Assembly (NCBI RefSeq): GCF_000015865.1
Contig: NC_009012.1
Span: 3,403,081-3,467,080, forward strand
Direction: 5' to 3'
Length of the DNA: 64,000 nt
Source of the DNA: Acetivibrio thermocellus ATCC 27405
GTDB lineage: Bacteria; Bacillota; Clostridia; Acetivibrionales; Acetivibrionaceae
The notes under the pieces were generated by a model. It saw nothing but the letters and a program-made list of their open reading frames with translations, was not told the DNA's origin and made no database searches. Position 1 is the stretch's first letter. Every line of letters starts with the position of its first letter. Made by a program: the position numbers and the translations under genes. Positions 8,784 through 19,803 of this stretch are shown here, in pieces.

Positions 8784-9668
8784 ATGCTGTTAGGAGACAC
8801 AAATTTTATAGACCTTCCTTTATATATTAAAGGTAAGGTAAGAAATGTTTATGATTTGGGAGACAAACTGTTAATTGTAGTTACTGACAGGATATCTGCT
8901 TTTGATGTGGTATTTCCGAACCTTATACCCAATAAGGGAAAGGTTTTGAACGGTATTTCCAAGTTCTGGTTTGATTACACCAGGGATATCGTGGACAACC
9001 ATGTTATAACCACTGATGTCAGTGAATATCCTGAAGGACTTTCGAAATTTAAGGAAGAACTTGAAGGCCGTTCCATGCTGGTAAAGAAGATAAAGATGAT
9101 TCCGGCCGAGTGCATAGTCAGAGGATATCTTGAGGGTTCCGGACTTAAAGATTACAAGGCCACCGGAAGCATATGCGGAATAAAACTTCCGGAGGGTTTA
9201 AGACAGGCTGACAAACTTCCTGAGCCGATATTTACGCCTTCCACAAAGGAAACGGAGGGCCACGATCAGAATGTGTCCTTTGAAGGGCTCTGCAATGCCA
9301 TAGGCACGGAGCTTGCTACCAAACTTAGGGACATAAGCCTGGCATTATACGAAAAAGCAAGCAAGTATGCGGAGAGCAGAGGCATTATTCTGGCGGATAC
9401 AAAGTTTGAATTCGGTATTCTGGACGGAAAGATTGTACTGGGTGACGAATTGTTTACACCCGATTCCTCAAGATTCTGGGATATGAATGAATATGAACCC
9501 GGAAGGGCTCAGAAGAGTTTTGACAAGCAGTTTGTAAGGGAATACCTTGAAAGCATCGGCTGGGACAAGAAACCGCCGGCTCCGACTCTTCCTGATGATG
9601 TGGTTAAGAATACGGAGCTTAAGTACATTGAAGCTTATGAACGAATTACAGGCAACAAGTTTGCGTAA
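8784..9668 (+). CDS. purC: SAICAR synthetase (phosphoribosylaminoimidazole-succinocarboxamide synthase)
   Basis: PurC ligates aspartate to CAIR with ATP to give SAICAR in purine synthesis. The 294-aa length is that of the longer PurC type. Signatures are KGKVRNVYDLGDKL at the ATP site, TDRISAFDVV, IPAECIVRGYLEGSG, and LADTKFEFG near the C-terminus. It sits between hisB and hisH rather than in a pur operon. AICAR, two steps downstream, is also a by-product of HisF/HisH, giving a metabolic reason for the placement. AGGGGT lies 7 nt before the ATG. A hairpin follows the gene. Confidence 0.95.
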   Translation: MLLGDTNFIDLPLYIKGKVRNVYDLGDKLLIVVTDRISAFDVVFPNLIPNKGKVLNGISKFWFDYTRDIVDNHVITTDVSEYPEGLSKFKEELEGRSMLVKKIKMIPAECIVRGYLEGSGLKDYKATGSICGIKLPEGLRQADKLPEPIFTPSTKETEGHDQNVSFEGLCNAIGTELATKLRDISLALYEKASKYAESRGIILADTKFEFGILDGKIVLGDELFTPDSSRFWDMNEYEPGRAQKSFDKQFVREYLESIGWDKKPPAPTLPDDVVKNTELKYIEAYERITGNKFA

Positions 9669-9673
9669 CTTAA

Positions 9674-9710
9674 AACACTCCCCTTTTACTTGTTTTAGAA
9701 GGGGAGTGTT
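9674..9710 (+). terminator. Perfect hairpin after purC (weak terminator or processing site)
   Basis: A 12-bp perfect stem AACACTCCCCTT/AAGGGGAGTGTT encloses a 13-nt loop. No T run follows directly (GGGTGTATAT), so full termination is doubtful. It could lower expression of hisH and later genes or stabilise the upstream RNA end. Confidence 0.55.
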
Positions 9711-9749
9711 GGGTGTATATACTTAATTTTTTGTGTGGAGTGAACAAAT

Positions 9750-10364
9750 TTGATAGCGGTAATAGATTATGGAGTAGGTAATTTAAAAAGCGTGGAAAAA
9801 GCATTTCAATTTATTGGTTATGATGCAAGGACAACTTCTGATAAAGAACTTATTTTAAATGCGGATTCTGTGGTTCTTCCGGGAGTGGGAGCCTTTGCGG
9901 ATGCCATGGACAGTCTTTCAAAAAGCGGAATGATTGAAGTAATACAAAAGGTTATTGACAGCGGAAAACCGTTTTTGGGCATTTGCCTTGGCATGCAGCT
10001 TTTGTTTGAGTACAGTGAAGAAGGTGGACAGAATAAGAAGGGACTTGGGATCTTAAAAGGTGCAATCAAACAGCTTCCCTTTGGCATGAATCTTAAGGTG
10101 CCTCATATGGGATGGAATAGTCTGGAGCTTAAAAACAAGTCTTTGTTGTTTGACGGGCTTCCCCAAAAACCGTATGTTTATTTTGTTCACTCTTATTACC
10201 TCGACACTGATGATGAAGACATTGTCATTGCAAAAACCAACTATGGTATCAACTTCTCTGTTGCGGTGCAAAAGCAAAATGTTTTTGCTACCCAGTTCCA
10301 TCCTGAGAAAAGCGGTGAAGTTGGACTTAAAATATTAAAAAATTTTGCGGGAATCATATTCTAA
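9750..10364 (+). CDS. hisH: Imidazole glycerol phosphate synthase, glutaminase subunit
   Basis: A class I glutamine amidotransferase that feeds ammonia to HisF. The 204-aa protein carries the nucleophile elbow FLGICLGMQLLF with catalytic Cys and the His-Glu pair in QFHPEKSG; IDYGVGNL opens the protein as in other HisH. The start is TTG, preceded by TGGAGTG. HisA and HisF follow, as in most bacterial his operons. Confidence 0.95.
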   Translation: MIAVIDYGVGNLKSVEKAFQFIGYDARTTSDKELILNADSVVLPGVGAFADAMDSLSKSGMIEVIQKVIDSGKPFLGICLGMQLLFEYSEEGGQNKKGLGILKGAIKQLPFGMNLKVPHMGWNSLELKNKSLLFDGLPQKPYVYFVHSYYLDTDDEDIVIAKTNYGINFSVAVQKQNVFATQFHPEKSGEVGLKILKNFAGIIF

Positions 10365-10438
10365 TAAATAAAAATTCTTTGAATAATAAAAACCTTTTTA
10401 AAAGGCGCTTAATTTAGCTTGGGAGGTTGTTGCAAATC

Positions 10439-11152
10439 ATGATTATTTATCCGGCCGTTGACATTAAGGATGGAAGGTGCGTAAGACTTGTACAGGGAGA
10501 ATTTGACAAGGTTACCGTTTATTCCGACAATCCTGTGGAGATGGGATTGAAGTGGGAAAGAATGGGCGCACAGTATTTGCATGTGGTTGACCTGGACGGG
10601 GCAAGAACCGGGCAGATTCAGAACACTCCGATTATAAGTGAAATGGCTGTAAAGCTTGGTATTCCTGTACAGCTGGGCGGAGGAATAAGGACTGTTGAAA
10701 CGATAGAAACTCTCCTGTGCAAGGGAATTCACCGCGTAATATTGGGGACTTCGGCAGTAAAAAATCCGGAACTGGTAAAACAGGCTTTAAAAACTTTTGA
10801 GGACAGCGTTGTAATTGGAATTGACGCAAAAGACGGCATGGTGGCTATAGAAGGCTGGGCAAAAACCAGTGAATTTACTGCAATAGGCTTTGCAAAGAAG
10901 ATGGAAGAGCTGGGTGCAAAAACCATAATATATACGGACATATCCAGAGACGGAATGTTGGCGGGTCCGAATCTAAAAGCCATGGAGGAAATGGTGAAAG
11001 CCGTAAATATTGAAGTAATCGCTTCCGGTGGAGTCAGAAACATAGATGACATCAGAAATCTCAAAAACGTGGGCGTTTCCGGCGTTATTGTCGGGAAGGC
11101 ATTGTATACAGGGGATTTGGATTTGAAAGAAGCCATAGAAGTGGCGAAATAA
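10439..11152 (+). CDS. hisA: ProFAR isomerase HisA
   Basis: A (beta/alpha)8 barrel enzyme opening the ribosyl ring of ProFAR to PRFAR (Amadori rearrangement). Of 237 aa, IYPAVDIKDGRCVRL holds the catalytic Asp on strand 1. The second phosphate/catalytic half is YTDISRDGMLAGPN, and ASGGV and GVIVGKALY mark the phosphate loops. I chose the ATG that gives the usual MIIYPA start; GGGAGG is 12 nt away, and in-frame TTG codons lie closer, so a start a few residues earlier is possible. Confidence 0.94.
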   Translation: MIIYPAVDIKDGRCVRLVQGEFDKVTVYSDNPVEMGLKWERMGAQYLHVVDLDGARTGQIQNTPIISEMAVKLGIPVQLGGGIRTVETIETLLCKGIHRVILGTSAVKNPELVKQALKTFEDSVVIGIDAKDGMVAIEGWAKTSEFTAIGFAKKMEELGAKTIIYTDISRDGMLAGPNLKAMEEMVKAVNIEVIASGGVRNIDDIRNLKNVGVSGVIVGKALYTGDLDLKEAIEVAK

Positions 11153-11164
11153 GGGGTGAATTAA

Positions 11165-11926
11165 ATGGTCACAAAAAGAATAATTCCCTGCCTGGACGTT
11201 CACAACGGCAGGGTGGTAAAGGGAGTCAATTTTGTGAATATAAGAGATGCCGGAGATCCGGTTGAGATTGCGTCCTATTATGACAAAGCCGGCGCTGACG
11301 AACTTACTTTTCTTGACATAACTGCTTCGGCGGAAGCCAGAAACATCATGATTGATGTGGTAAGAAGGGTTGCAGAGCAGGTTTTTATTCCCTTCACTGT
11401 GGGGGGTGGAATAAGAACCGTTGAGGATTTCAGGGAGATTTTAAAAGCCGGTGCGGACAAAGTATCCATTAATTCCGCTGCGGTAAAAAGGCCTGAGCTG
11501 ATATCGGAAGCCGCATCCCGTTTTGGAAGTCAGTGCGTGGTGGTTGCGATTGATGCGAAAAGGCGCGACGACAATTCCGGTTGGGATGTGTATATTAACG
11601 GAGGAAGAATCAATACCGGAAAAGATGCCGTGGAATGGGCTGTGGAGGTTGAAAAACTCGGTGCCGGGGAGATTCTTCTTACGAGCATGGACTGTGACGG
11701 TACGAAAAAAGGATATGACATTGAGCTTACCAGAAAGGTGTCGGAAAGTGTAAGGATTCCTGTTATTGCATCGGGCGGTGCCGGTACCATGGAGCATTTC
11801 CGTGAAGCATTAGTTGAGGGAAAGGCCGACGCTGTGCTGGCTGCATCTCTGTTTCACTACAGAGAGATAGAAATAATGGAACTAAAAAAATATTTGAAGG
11901 AGAACGGAATAGAAATAAGAATGTAG
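11165..11926 (+). CDS. hisF: Imidazole glycerol phosphate synthase, cyclase subunit
   Basis: A (beta/alpha)8 barrel cyclase that uses HisH-derived ammonia to form imidazole glycerol phosphate plus AICAR. In 253 aa, [17 protein letters not shown] carries catalytic Asp11 and [14 protein letters not shown] the second catalytic Asp. FTVGGGIRT and [11 protein letters not shown] are phosphate loops. The start is ATG after AGGGGTG, 12 nt beyond the hisA stop. Confidence 0.96.
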   Translation: MVTKRIIPCLDVHNGRVVKGVNFVNIRDAGDPVEIASYYDKAGADELTFLDITASAEARNIMIDVVRRVAEQVFIPFTVGGGIRTVEDFREILKAGADKVSINSAAVKRPELISEAASRFGSQCVVVAIDAKRRDDNSGWDVYINGGRINTGKDAVEWAVEVEKLGAGEILLTSMDCDGTKKGYDIELTRKVSESVRIPVIASGGAGTMEHFREALVEGKADAVLAASLFHYREIEIMELKKYLKENGIEIRM

Positions 11927-11947
11927 ATTGGATACGGAGGCAGTAAA

Positions 11948-12610
11948 ATGGAAAATATCTTAAAAGAGTTGAAATTTGATGACAGGGGTCTGATTCCGGT
12001 AATTACCCAGGACTATAAGACAAATGAAGTCCTGATGATGGCATATATGAATGAAGAGGCCCTGAAGAAGTCTTTGGAAACAGGCAAGGTTCATTATTTT
12101 AGCAGAAGCAGAAACAAATTGTGGCTAAAAGGGGAGACTTCGGGTCATTTTCAGCTCATTAAATCCATAAGCATAGATTGTGACGCAGATACGCTTCTTA
12201 TTAAAGTTGAACAGGTTGAAGCCGCCTGCCACACAGGGCATTACTCCTGTTTTTACAGGGAAATTTCAGGGAATGAACTAAAAGAAACTTCTGACAAGGT
12301 TTTTGACGAGCAAAAGGTGTATGAGGCAGAAAATGCAAAGATACTTCAGGAAATATATGATGTCATAGTTGACAGAACAATACATCCTAAAGAGGGCTCA
12401 TATACAAATTATTTATTTGAAAAGGGTCTGGACAAAATATTAAAGAAAGTCGGAGAAGAAGCGGCGGAGGTTATTATCGGAGCAAAGAACAGGGATAAAG
12501 GTGAAATTGTGTATGAAATATCCGATTTGATTTATCATCTCCTTGTTTTGATGGTGGAAAGAGGAATCAAGCTGGAAGACATTTATGAGGAGCTTAGAAA
12601 AAGGAGATAG
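11948..12610 (+). CDS. hisIE: Bifunctional phosphoribosyl-AMP cyclohydrolase / phosphoribosyl-ATP pyrophosphatase
   Basis: A two-domain enzyme for steps two and three. The HisI domain (about 1-115) shows the metal-binding CDADTLLIK and [13 protein letters not shown] motifs. The HisE domain (about 125-220) is helical with [13 protein letters not shown] and [13 protein letters not shown], as in MazG-like pyrophosphatases. It is the last biosynthetic gene of the operon; ribosome site GGAGG. Confidence 0.95.
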   Translation: MENILKELKFDDRGLIPVITQDYKTNEVLMMAYMNEEALKKSLETGKVHYFSRSRNKLWLKGETSGHFQLIKSISIDCDADTLLIKVEQVEAACHTGHYSCFYREISGNELKETSDKVFDEQKVYEAENAKILQEIYDVIVDRTIHPKEGSYTNYLFEKGLDKILKKVGEEAAEVIIGAKNRDKGEIVYEISDLIYHLLVLMVERGIKLEDIYEELRKRR

Positions 12611-12633
12611 GAAGGCGTCACGGAGGTCTGGGA

Positions 12634-13803
12634 ATGGATTGCCATAAGCTGAGGCGGCTGCTTAAAAAGGAAGAGGGTCCAAAGCTTGACTTTAAGGCAG
12701 AATATGATTTATCCACTGAAAGCGGGAAAAAAGAGCTCACCAAAGACGTTATTGCCATAGCCAATTCCAGGGGCGGGCGAGGTTACATTATCCTGGGCAT
12801 TGAAGACAAAACCAAAAGAGTGCTGGGAATTGAGCCTAAAAGATATACTGAGGAGCAGATTCAGCAGATAATTTACAACCGCTGTGACCCACCTGTGCCG
12901 ATATCAGTGGACTTTGTCGGGCTGGATGGAAAAACGGTCGGGGTTATCACTGTCTACAGAAGCAGTCATAAGCCCCATCAGATGATACAAAACGGTGCGT
13001 TTTACATAAGAAGAGGTTCAACCACCGACATAGCAAGGCGCAGTGAAATTGCAAATCTTTTTCAGGAAAACGGTCTTATGACCTATGAGACGGTGATATT
13101 AAAAAATGTCGGTATGGAGGAACTGGACTTCGGGCTTATTAAGGATTACTTCAAAACTCTGAATGTTTTTAGCGACAATCCCAGTGAGTTGATTCTTGAG
13201 GCTTTGGGCATAATCGGACAAAAGTCCGATACGGAGGAATACCATCCAACCATAGGGGGGCTTTTGCTGTTTGGGAAAAATCCTTCTTTGTACCTTCCCC
13301 ATGTTTATGTAAAAGTCGTTTACAATGGAGAGGCCCGGCTGTTTTTCGGGAATATTTTAAAGATGCTCGATGATGTATCCGACTATATGAGAAGCATAAT
13401 AAAGGTGGAAGGATATCCTTTTAATGCTTTGGAAGAGGTAATTGCCAATGCTCTTGTTCACAGGGACTATTTGGATGTTTCAAAAGGAATTGTAATAACG
13501 GTTACGGATAAAAATATTGAAATTAGCAATCCCGGAGCTCTTATTGCCGGCAACAGTGTCTACAGTTTTTCAAGAGAGATCAATCCCGACAGGCGAAATC
13601 CATGGCTGTATCAAAGACTTCTGACCTTGGATCCCAAAAAAAGGTTTATGAAATCGGGAGTTGGATTAAAAAGGGTGAAAAAATCTTTTACCGGCATTGG
13701 ACCTGTGAAATTTATAAATATTGGTTCCCAGAATTTGTTTAAGGTGCTCCTGCCTATTGGAAAAAAACAAGAGTCAACCTCTGATACAAGCGGTTTATTT
13801 TAA
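12634..13803 (+). CDS. AlbA_2 (Schlafen-like) domain protein with HATPase_c_4 region
   Basis: The 389-aa protein starts with a Schlafen AlbA_2/divergent AAA-4 type domain (about 10-130: LDFKAEYDL, IANSRGGRGYIILGIED, FYIRRGSTTD). A region matching HATPase_c_4 proteins follows at about 265-335 (EEVIANALVHRDY, IEISNPGAL). Such proteins are often called predicted transcriptional regulators, but their biochemistry is poorly known and some act in defence contexts. It begins 23 nt after hisIE with its own GGAGG, so it may be cotranscribed with the his genes. No C-terminal winged helix was obvious. Confidence 0.75.
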   Translation: MDCHKLRRLLKKEEGPKLDFKAEYDLSTESGKKELTKDVIAIANSRGGRGYIILGIEDKTKRVLGIEPKRYTEEQIQQIIYNRCDPPVPISVDFVGLDGKTVGVITVYRSSHKPHQMIQNGAFYIRRGSTTDIARRSEIANLFQENGLMTYETVILKNVGMEELDFGLIKDYFKTLNVFSDNPSELILEALGIIGQKSDTEEYHPTIGGLLLFGKNPSLYLPHVYVKVVYNGEARLFFGNILKMLDDVSDYMRSIIKVEGYPFNALEEVIANALVHRDYLDVSKGIVITVTDKNIEISNPGALIAGNSVYSFSREINPDRRNPWLYQRLLTLDPKKRFMKSGVGLKRVKKSFTGIGPVKFINIGSQNLFKVLLPIGKKQESTSDTSGLF

Positions 13804-13897
13804 TCGAAAAATTGAGTAAATTAATGAATTTGAAATGTATTTACTTACAATCGGCGCCTATCTCCGTAAAACGATAAAATTTAGGAAAAATGCATGT

Positions 13898-13930
13898 TTG
13901 ATAACGAAAAGGGTAATATAATAATATTAT
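13898..13930 (+). promoter_or_regulatory. Likely groESL promoter region
   Basis: TTGATA is followed by an AT-rich -10 region (TATAAT and overlapping TAATAT). The best pairing is TTGATA with TAATAT at an 18-nt spacing; the perfect TATAAT would be only 13 nt away. It lies directly upstream of the CIRCE operator. Confidence 0.5.
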
Positions 13931-13938
13931 ATTTGTGA

Positions 13939-13965
13939 TTAGCACTCACCTTAGGTGAGTGCTAA
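13939..13965 (+). promoter_or_regulatory. CIRCE operator (HrcA binding site)
   Basis: An exact match to the CIRCE consensus: TTAGCACTC, 9-nt spacer, GAGTGCTAA. HrcA represses chaperone operons by binding this inverted repeat, so groES-groEL here should be heat-induced through HrcA. hrcA itself is not in the window. Confidence 0.97.
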
Positions 13966-13995
13966 CAAATGAATACATAAGCCAAAGCAGGTTGA

Positions 13996-15984
<1,989 letters not shown>

Positions 15985-16013
15985 TCTGAACCGTGCCATA
16001 AATGTGGATAAAC

Positions 16014-16050
16014 AAAGAGAGATCCTTGTTGTCAAGGGTCTCTCTTTTAT
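16014..16050 (+). terminator. groESL terminator
   Basis: A 15-bp stem AAAGAGAGATCCTTG/CAAGGGTCTCTCTTT (one G-U pair) with a 4-nt loop, continuing into T residues. Confidence 0.85.
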
Positions 16051-16234
16051 TTATGTGTTATTATGTGTCCCGCGTTATTATTTATTCCTTTCAAAAAACT
16101 TGAAATAACGGCTGATATTTATAAGGTATTGAACTTATTTTACAAAAGTTATAAAATATATAATATAGGCAATTCAGTTCATGTCTTGTTCAGTATTCTG
16201 CACTCAAATCATTTTCTGTAAAAGGAGATTAAAC

Positions 16235-17290
16235 ATGAGTGTTATTTCCGTAAGCAAGGAAGAATTGTTTAATGTCATGCAATATACCAATCTTGTGCGT
16301 GTAAGATTTGAAAACGATGATGTATGGACGGTACTTCCCATATTATATGCCGGTGAAGACCAGGTGGATATTTTGGTTGACGCTTCAAAGATTACTTTGC
16401 CTGGTGATGTGTGCGGCAAAGCTGTCATAAAATTCCAGCGCAAAGGGTATGAGTACATAATAAACGGGCATATTGACAATAAAAGCGAAGATGCTCCGGC
16501 AACCGTGACCATAAAATACATTGATGCAAAAAAATATTACAATTTAAGAAAGCATATAAGATTTGACGTTAATATTAATTCCCGAATAAAAGAAAAGGAT
16601 GCGGGCCAAAAGTGTGAAAGTTCGTGGAAAGAAGCCACTGTCAGGAACATAAGCAAAGGCGGAGCCATGTTTGTTTCCAATGTGAAGCTCGATTTTAACA
16701 GCATGATAGATATGAAGCTTTATTTTGATTCATCAAAAGAATTTGTTACGTCTGCAAAAATATTAAGAGTATCAGAGCTGGGAAACGGTGAATTCGGCTA
16801 TGGAGTGCAGTTTGCCGGGATGAGTAAAGAGAACTGGGACATTTTAAATACCGAGCTTTTAAAATTTGAAGAAAAATATTTTAAATCTTTGAGCATTTTC
16901 AGAGAATATAAAAGAACTTCCGACATGAGGTTTGACACCAAAATTGTTATTTTCAGTTCCGATATTGACGAAAGCTATGATATCAGGGAATCGCTCATAA
17001 AACTTGGAGCTGAAAATTTTGATGTAATAAACAACTTTAAGTTCTATTTTGACTATCTGACAGAAGAGAAGCCTAAACTGGTAATAATTGATACAAATAC
17101 ATTGAATGATGAAGTTGTGGATACGGTAAGAAATATAAAAACAGATTTTCCGGACATGCATGTTCAGATCATTTTGCCCATAGAACTTATGGAAGAGGAT
17201 ATACTCGGCACACTTGCCACAGAAGATGAAATTTTGTTTAAGCCATTGATTTATAATGAATTCGAAGATAGAATTATAAAGTATCTTTGA
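16235..17290 (+). CDS. PilZ-domain protein with degenerate receiver-like C-terminal domain
   Basis: The 351-aa protein has three parts. The N-terminal ~100 residues are YcgR-N-like, a beta-rich flagellar-brake type region. The PilZ domain (about 104-215) has both c-di-GMP signatures, RKHIR (R105, R109) and NISKGG (N138, S140, G143). A C-terminal ~120-residue alpha/beta domain is laid out like a response-regulator receiver: VIFSSD, KLVIIDTN at the phospho-acceptor strand, and a final Lys in LFKPL. c-di-GMP binding is likely; phosphorylation is uncertain. I chose the ATG after AAAGGAG rather than an upstream in-frame ATG. Confidence 0.75.
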   Translation: MSVISVSKEELFNVMQYTNLVRVRFENDDVWTVLPILYAGEDQVDILVDASKITLPGDVCGKAVIKFQRKGYEYIINGHIDNKSEDAPATVTIKYIDAKKYYNLRKHIRFDVNINSRIKEKDAGQKCESSWKEATVRNISKGGAMFVSNVKLDFNSMIDMKLYFDSSKEFVTSAKILRVSELGNGEFGYGVQFAGMSKENWDILNTELLKFEEKYFKSLSIFREYKRTSDMRFDTKIVIFSSDIDESYDIRESLIKLGAENFDVINNFKFYFDYLTEEKPKLVIIDTNTLNDEVVDTVRNIKTDFPDMHVQIILPIELMEEDILGTLATEDEILFKPLIYNEFEDRIIKYL

Positions 17291-17323
17291 ATTATTATTT
17301 TATGTTCACTGGGGAGGATAAAA

Positions 17324-17854
17324 GTGGATATATTTGTGGAAAAATTAGTAAAGAAGAAGTTGGACGGCAATGATATGCTGATAATCGGTGGTTCAATAGC
17401 TTTGGCTGTTGTTGTTATTAGTGCAATAATACTTTTTTTGGGTCCTTACGGTGCTTCTCTGATATTGTGTCTGGCAGTAGTGTATTTGACTTATATGGTA
17501 ATTTCATCAAGAAGAATTGAGTATGAATATGCCTTTACCAACGGAGAGCTTGATATTGACAAAATAGTCAACAAGAGAAAGAGAGAGAACCTCATAAGTG
17601 CAAATTGCAGGGAATTCGAAATTTTCGCCAAAGCAGATTCCGACAAGATAAGCAAATACCTTGAGGAAATAGAAGACAGGATAATGGCCGTAAGTTCTTT
17701 GGATTCCGAGGACATCTATGTTTTTGTTGCCAAAAAAAAGATTGACGAGGATGAGGATAGGACAAAGTCCAAAAGGGTTTTGGTTTTTTTTGAACCCAAC
17801 GAAAAAATGTTAAAATCCATCAGGCTGATGATACCGGGAAAAGTATTTGAATAG
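17324..17854 (+). CDS. Small membrane protein of unknown function (DUF6106-like)
   Basis: The 176-aa protein has two closely spaced hydrophobic segments (about 20-37 and 41-56), then a soluble domain of alternating beta and charged helical stretches ending IRLMIPGKVFE. It recalls conserved clostridial membrane proteins labelled DUF6106; that match is from memory and tentative. GTG start with GGGGAGG. It lies 33 nt after the PilZ gene and is probably cotranscribed, hinting at a shared envelope-signalling role. Confidence 0.6.
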   Translation: MDIFVEKLVKKKLDGNDMLIIGGSIALAVVVISAIILFLGPYGASLILCLAVVYLTYMVISSRRIEYEYAFTNGELDIDKIVNKRKRENLISANCREFEIFAKADSDKISKYLEEIEDRIMAVSSLDSEDIYVFVAKKKIDEDEDRTKSKRVLVFFEPNEKMLKSIRLMIPGKVFE

Positions 17855-17883
17855 CGTGGGATATTGGCGAAAAACAGGAGGTC

Positions 17884-17906
17884 AAGGAGGGCTTCCTTTT
17901 TTTATT
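17884..17906 (+). terminator. Weak terminator-like hairpin
   Basis: A short stem AAGGA/TCCTT is followed by a run of seven T. It falls between the small membrane protein and the GH18 gene. The T run is convincing; the stem is marginal. Confidence 0.4.
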
Positions 17907-17976
17907 TAGTGTCGAATTAATAATTTTATTGTATAATGTTAGACAAATGATTATTTTGTAATTATGGGGGAACAAA

Positions 17977-19728
17977 ATGAAAAAGAAAATTTTAGGTTGT
18001 TTTGTGATTGTTGTTTTACTGGCAGTACTGGCGGCAATTCCGCTGGCAGGGTATTACCTTTATTTTAAGCCCAATGACGAAGTAGTTCCTGCTTTTGCCG
18101 AAGGGGAATTGGTTTTGGTTGTCGAAGGGGAAAAGGTACTTTCAAAGAACAGCCCAAAGATTTTGGAAGGTGAGGTGCTTCTTCCTTTCGACATTGTAAA
18201 AGAATATTTTGACCCTCATATTTTCTGGGACGAAGCTTTGGGCAAAGTCACCATAACCACGAAAGACAGAGTAATAAGAATGAAGACGGACAAGCTTGAC
18301 GCAATTGTCAACAACCAGCCTATAACTCTTAATATCCCTGTAACGGTGGAAAATGACGTGGTGTATATTCCTATTGAGTTTTTGGCCGAATTTTACGGTA
18401 TTGAAGTGTCATACGTTGAAAAGAGCAATGTCGTTATTATTGACTATAAAAACAGCATAAAACAGATAGCTGAGCCTATTGATCCGGAGGCGGTTGTAAG
18501 AAAAGGCCGTTCGATACGCGAGCCTATTATAAGAAAGTTTGATTTATCCTCCGGTGATACGGCGGAAAACACACTCAGGATATTTGAAGAGTATGACAAA
18601 TGGTACAAAGTCAGAACTTGGGACGGTGCCATCGGATATATTGAAAAACGTTTTGTGGTTGTGAAAAAATTGATGGTGGAGAAGATTTCTGATGACAAAA
18701 CTCCAAAACCGGCGTGGACACCTCCAAAGGGTAAGATAAATCTTGCGTGGGACATGATATATACAAGAAGAGAAGACCATTCATCTTTGGGAGAAATGAA
18801 GGGGCTTGACGTCATTTCTCCCACGTGGTTTCAGGTGAAAAATGCAAAAGGAGAGTTAATCAACAGGGCATATTCAAAATATGTTGATTGGGCCCATAGC
18901 AGAGGTTATCAGGTATGGGCCCTTTTAAGTAATGACTTTACCGACAGCGAAATGACCAGCAAATTTTTAAACAATACCGACGCAAGGGACAACCTTATCA
19001 GGGAAATACTTGCTTATGCGGCACTGTATAATCTTGACGGCATTAATATTGATTTTGAAAACATGTATATTTCGGACAGAGATGTTTTTACACAATTCGT
19101 AAGAGAAATTGCCCCTTTGCTGAGGGAACAGGGACTTGTGGTATCGGTGGATGTCAACGATATACAATGTTATGACAAAAAGGCATTGAGCGAGGCTGTT
19201 GATTATATAATGTATATGTCCTACGACCAGCACTGGAGTACAAGTCCTGTGGCAGGCTCAGTGGCACAGGTGAGCTGGCAGGAGAAAATAGTAAAAAGAG
19301 TCCTTGAACAGGAAGGAGTACCAAGGGAAAAACTGCTTTTGGGAATTCCTTTTTATACCCGGCTGTGGAAAGAGACGGTTGATGAATCCGGTAAAAAGAA
19401 GCTGACCAGCAGCGCTCTTACAATGAAGCAGGCAAAAAACCTGATTATAGAAAACAATGCAAAGGTAGAATGGGATGAGGAAAGCGGACAGTTCTACGCA
19501 GAATACACCAAGGACAATACAAATTACAGACTTTGGCTTGAGGATGCCAACTCAATCAATTTAAGGACTTCTCTGGTGCATAAATACAGACTTGCGGGTA
19601 CATGTGCATGGAGCATTTATTTTGTGTCCGAGGATATATGGGATGTGTTGAACAAAAATCTCAAGGAAATAGAAAGCTATCAGGAATGGCTTGAACAAAA
19701 CCGGAACAATCAGTATAAATTTCCCTGA
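17977..19728 (+). CDS. Exported GH18-family protein with stalk and SH3 domains
   Basis: The 583-aa protein opens with a membrane anchor or signal segment (about 5-28). A copper-amine-oxidase-N-type stalk domain follows (about 45-155), then a bacterial SH3-like domain (about 165-228) and a GH18 barrel (about 243-560). The barrel carries DGINIDFE, with Glu361 as the expected catalytic acid, and MSYDQHWSTSP near the substrate Tyr. The architecture matches YaaH/SleL-like clostridial enzymes that cleave peptidoglycan or spore cortex glycan rather than bulk chitin; the substrate is inferred. ATG start with GGGGG upstream. Confidence 0.85.
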   Translation: MKKKILGCFVIVVLLAVLAAIPLAGYYLYFKPNDEVVPAFAEGELVLVVEGEKVLSKNSPKILEGEVLLPFDIVKEYFDPHIFWDEALGKVTITTKDRVIRMKTDKLDAIVNNQPITLNIPVTVENDVVYIPIEFLAEFYGIEVSYVEKSNVVIIDYKNSIKQIAEPIDPEAVVRKGRSIREPIIRKFDLSSGDTAENTLRIFEEYDKWYKVRTWDGAIGYIEKRFVVVKKLMVEKISDDKTPKPAWTPPKGKINLAWDMIYTRREDHSSLGEMKGLDVISPTWFQVKNAKGELINRAYSKYVDWAHSRGYQVWALLSNDFTDSEMTSKFLNNTDARDNLIREILAYAALYNLDGINIDFENMYISDRDVFTQFVREIAPLLREQGLVVSVDVNDIQCYDKKALSEAVDYIMYMSYDQHWSTSPVAGSVAQVSWQEKIVKRVLEQEGVPREKLLLGIPFYTRLWKETVDESGKKKLTSSALTMKQAKNLIIENNAKVEWDEESGQFYAEYTKDNTNYRLWLEDANSINLRTSLVHKYRLAGTCAWSIYFVSEDIWDVLNKNLKEIESYQEWLEQNRNNQYKFP

Positions 19729-19803
19729 TTAACATGAATATTTGTCTTCCCTCTCAAATAGGATGGTATTAAAACCTGCAAAAAAGAAAGCAAGTGGTGT
19801 TAA

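Noticed and set aside
13896-13916. Possible sigma-B-like promoter (GTTTGA and GGGTAA) before groES
   Set aside because: The spacing is only 9 nt instead of about 14; CIRCE and the vegetative-type hexamers explain control better.
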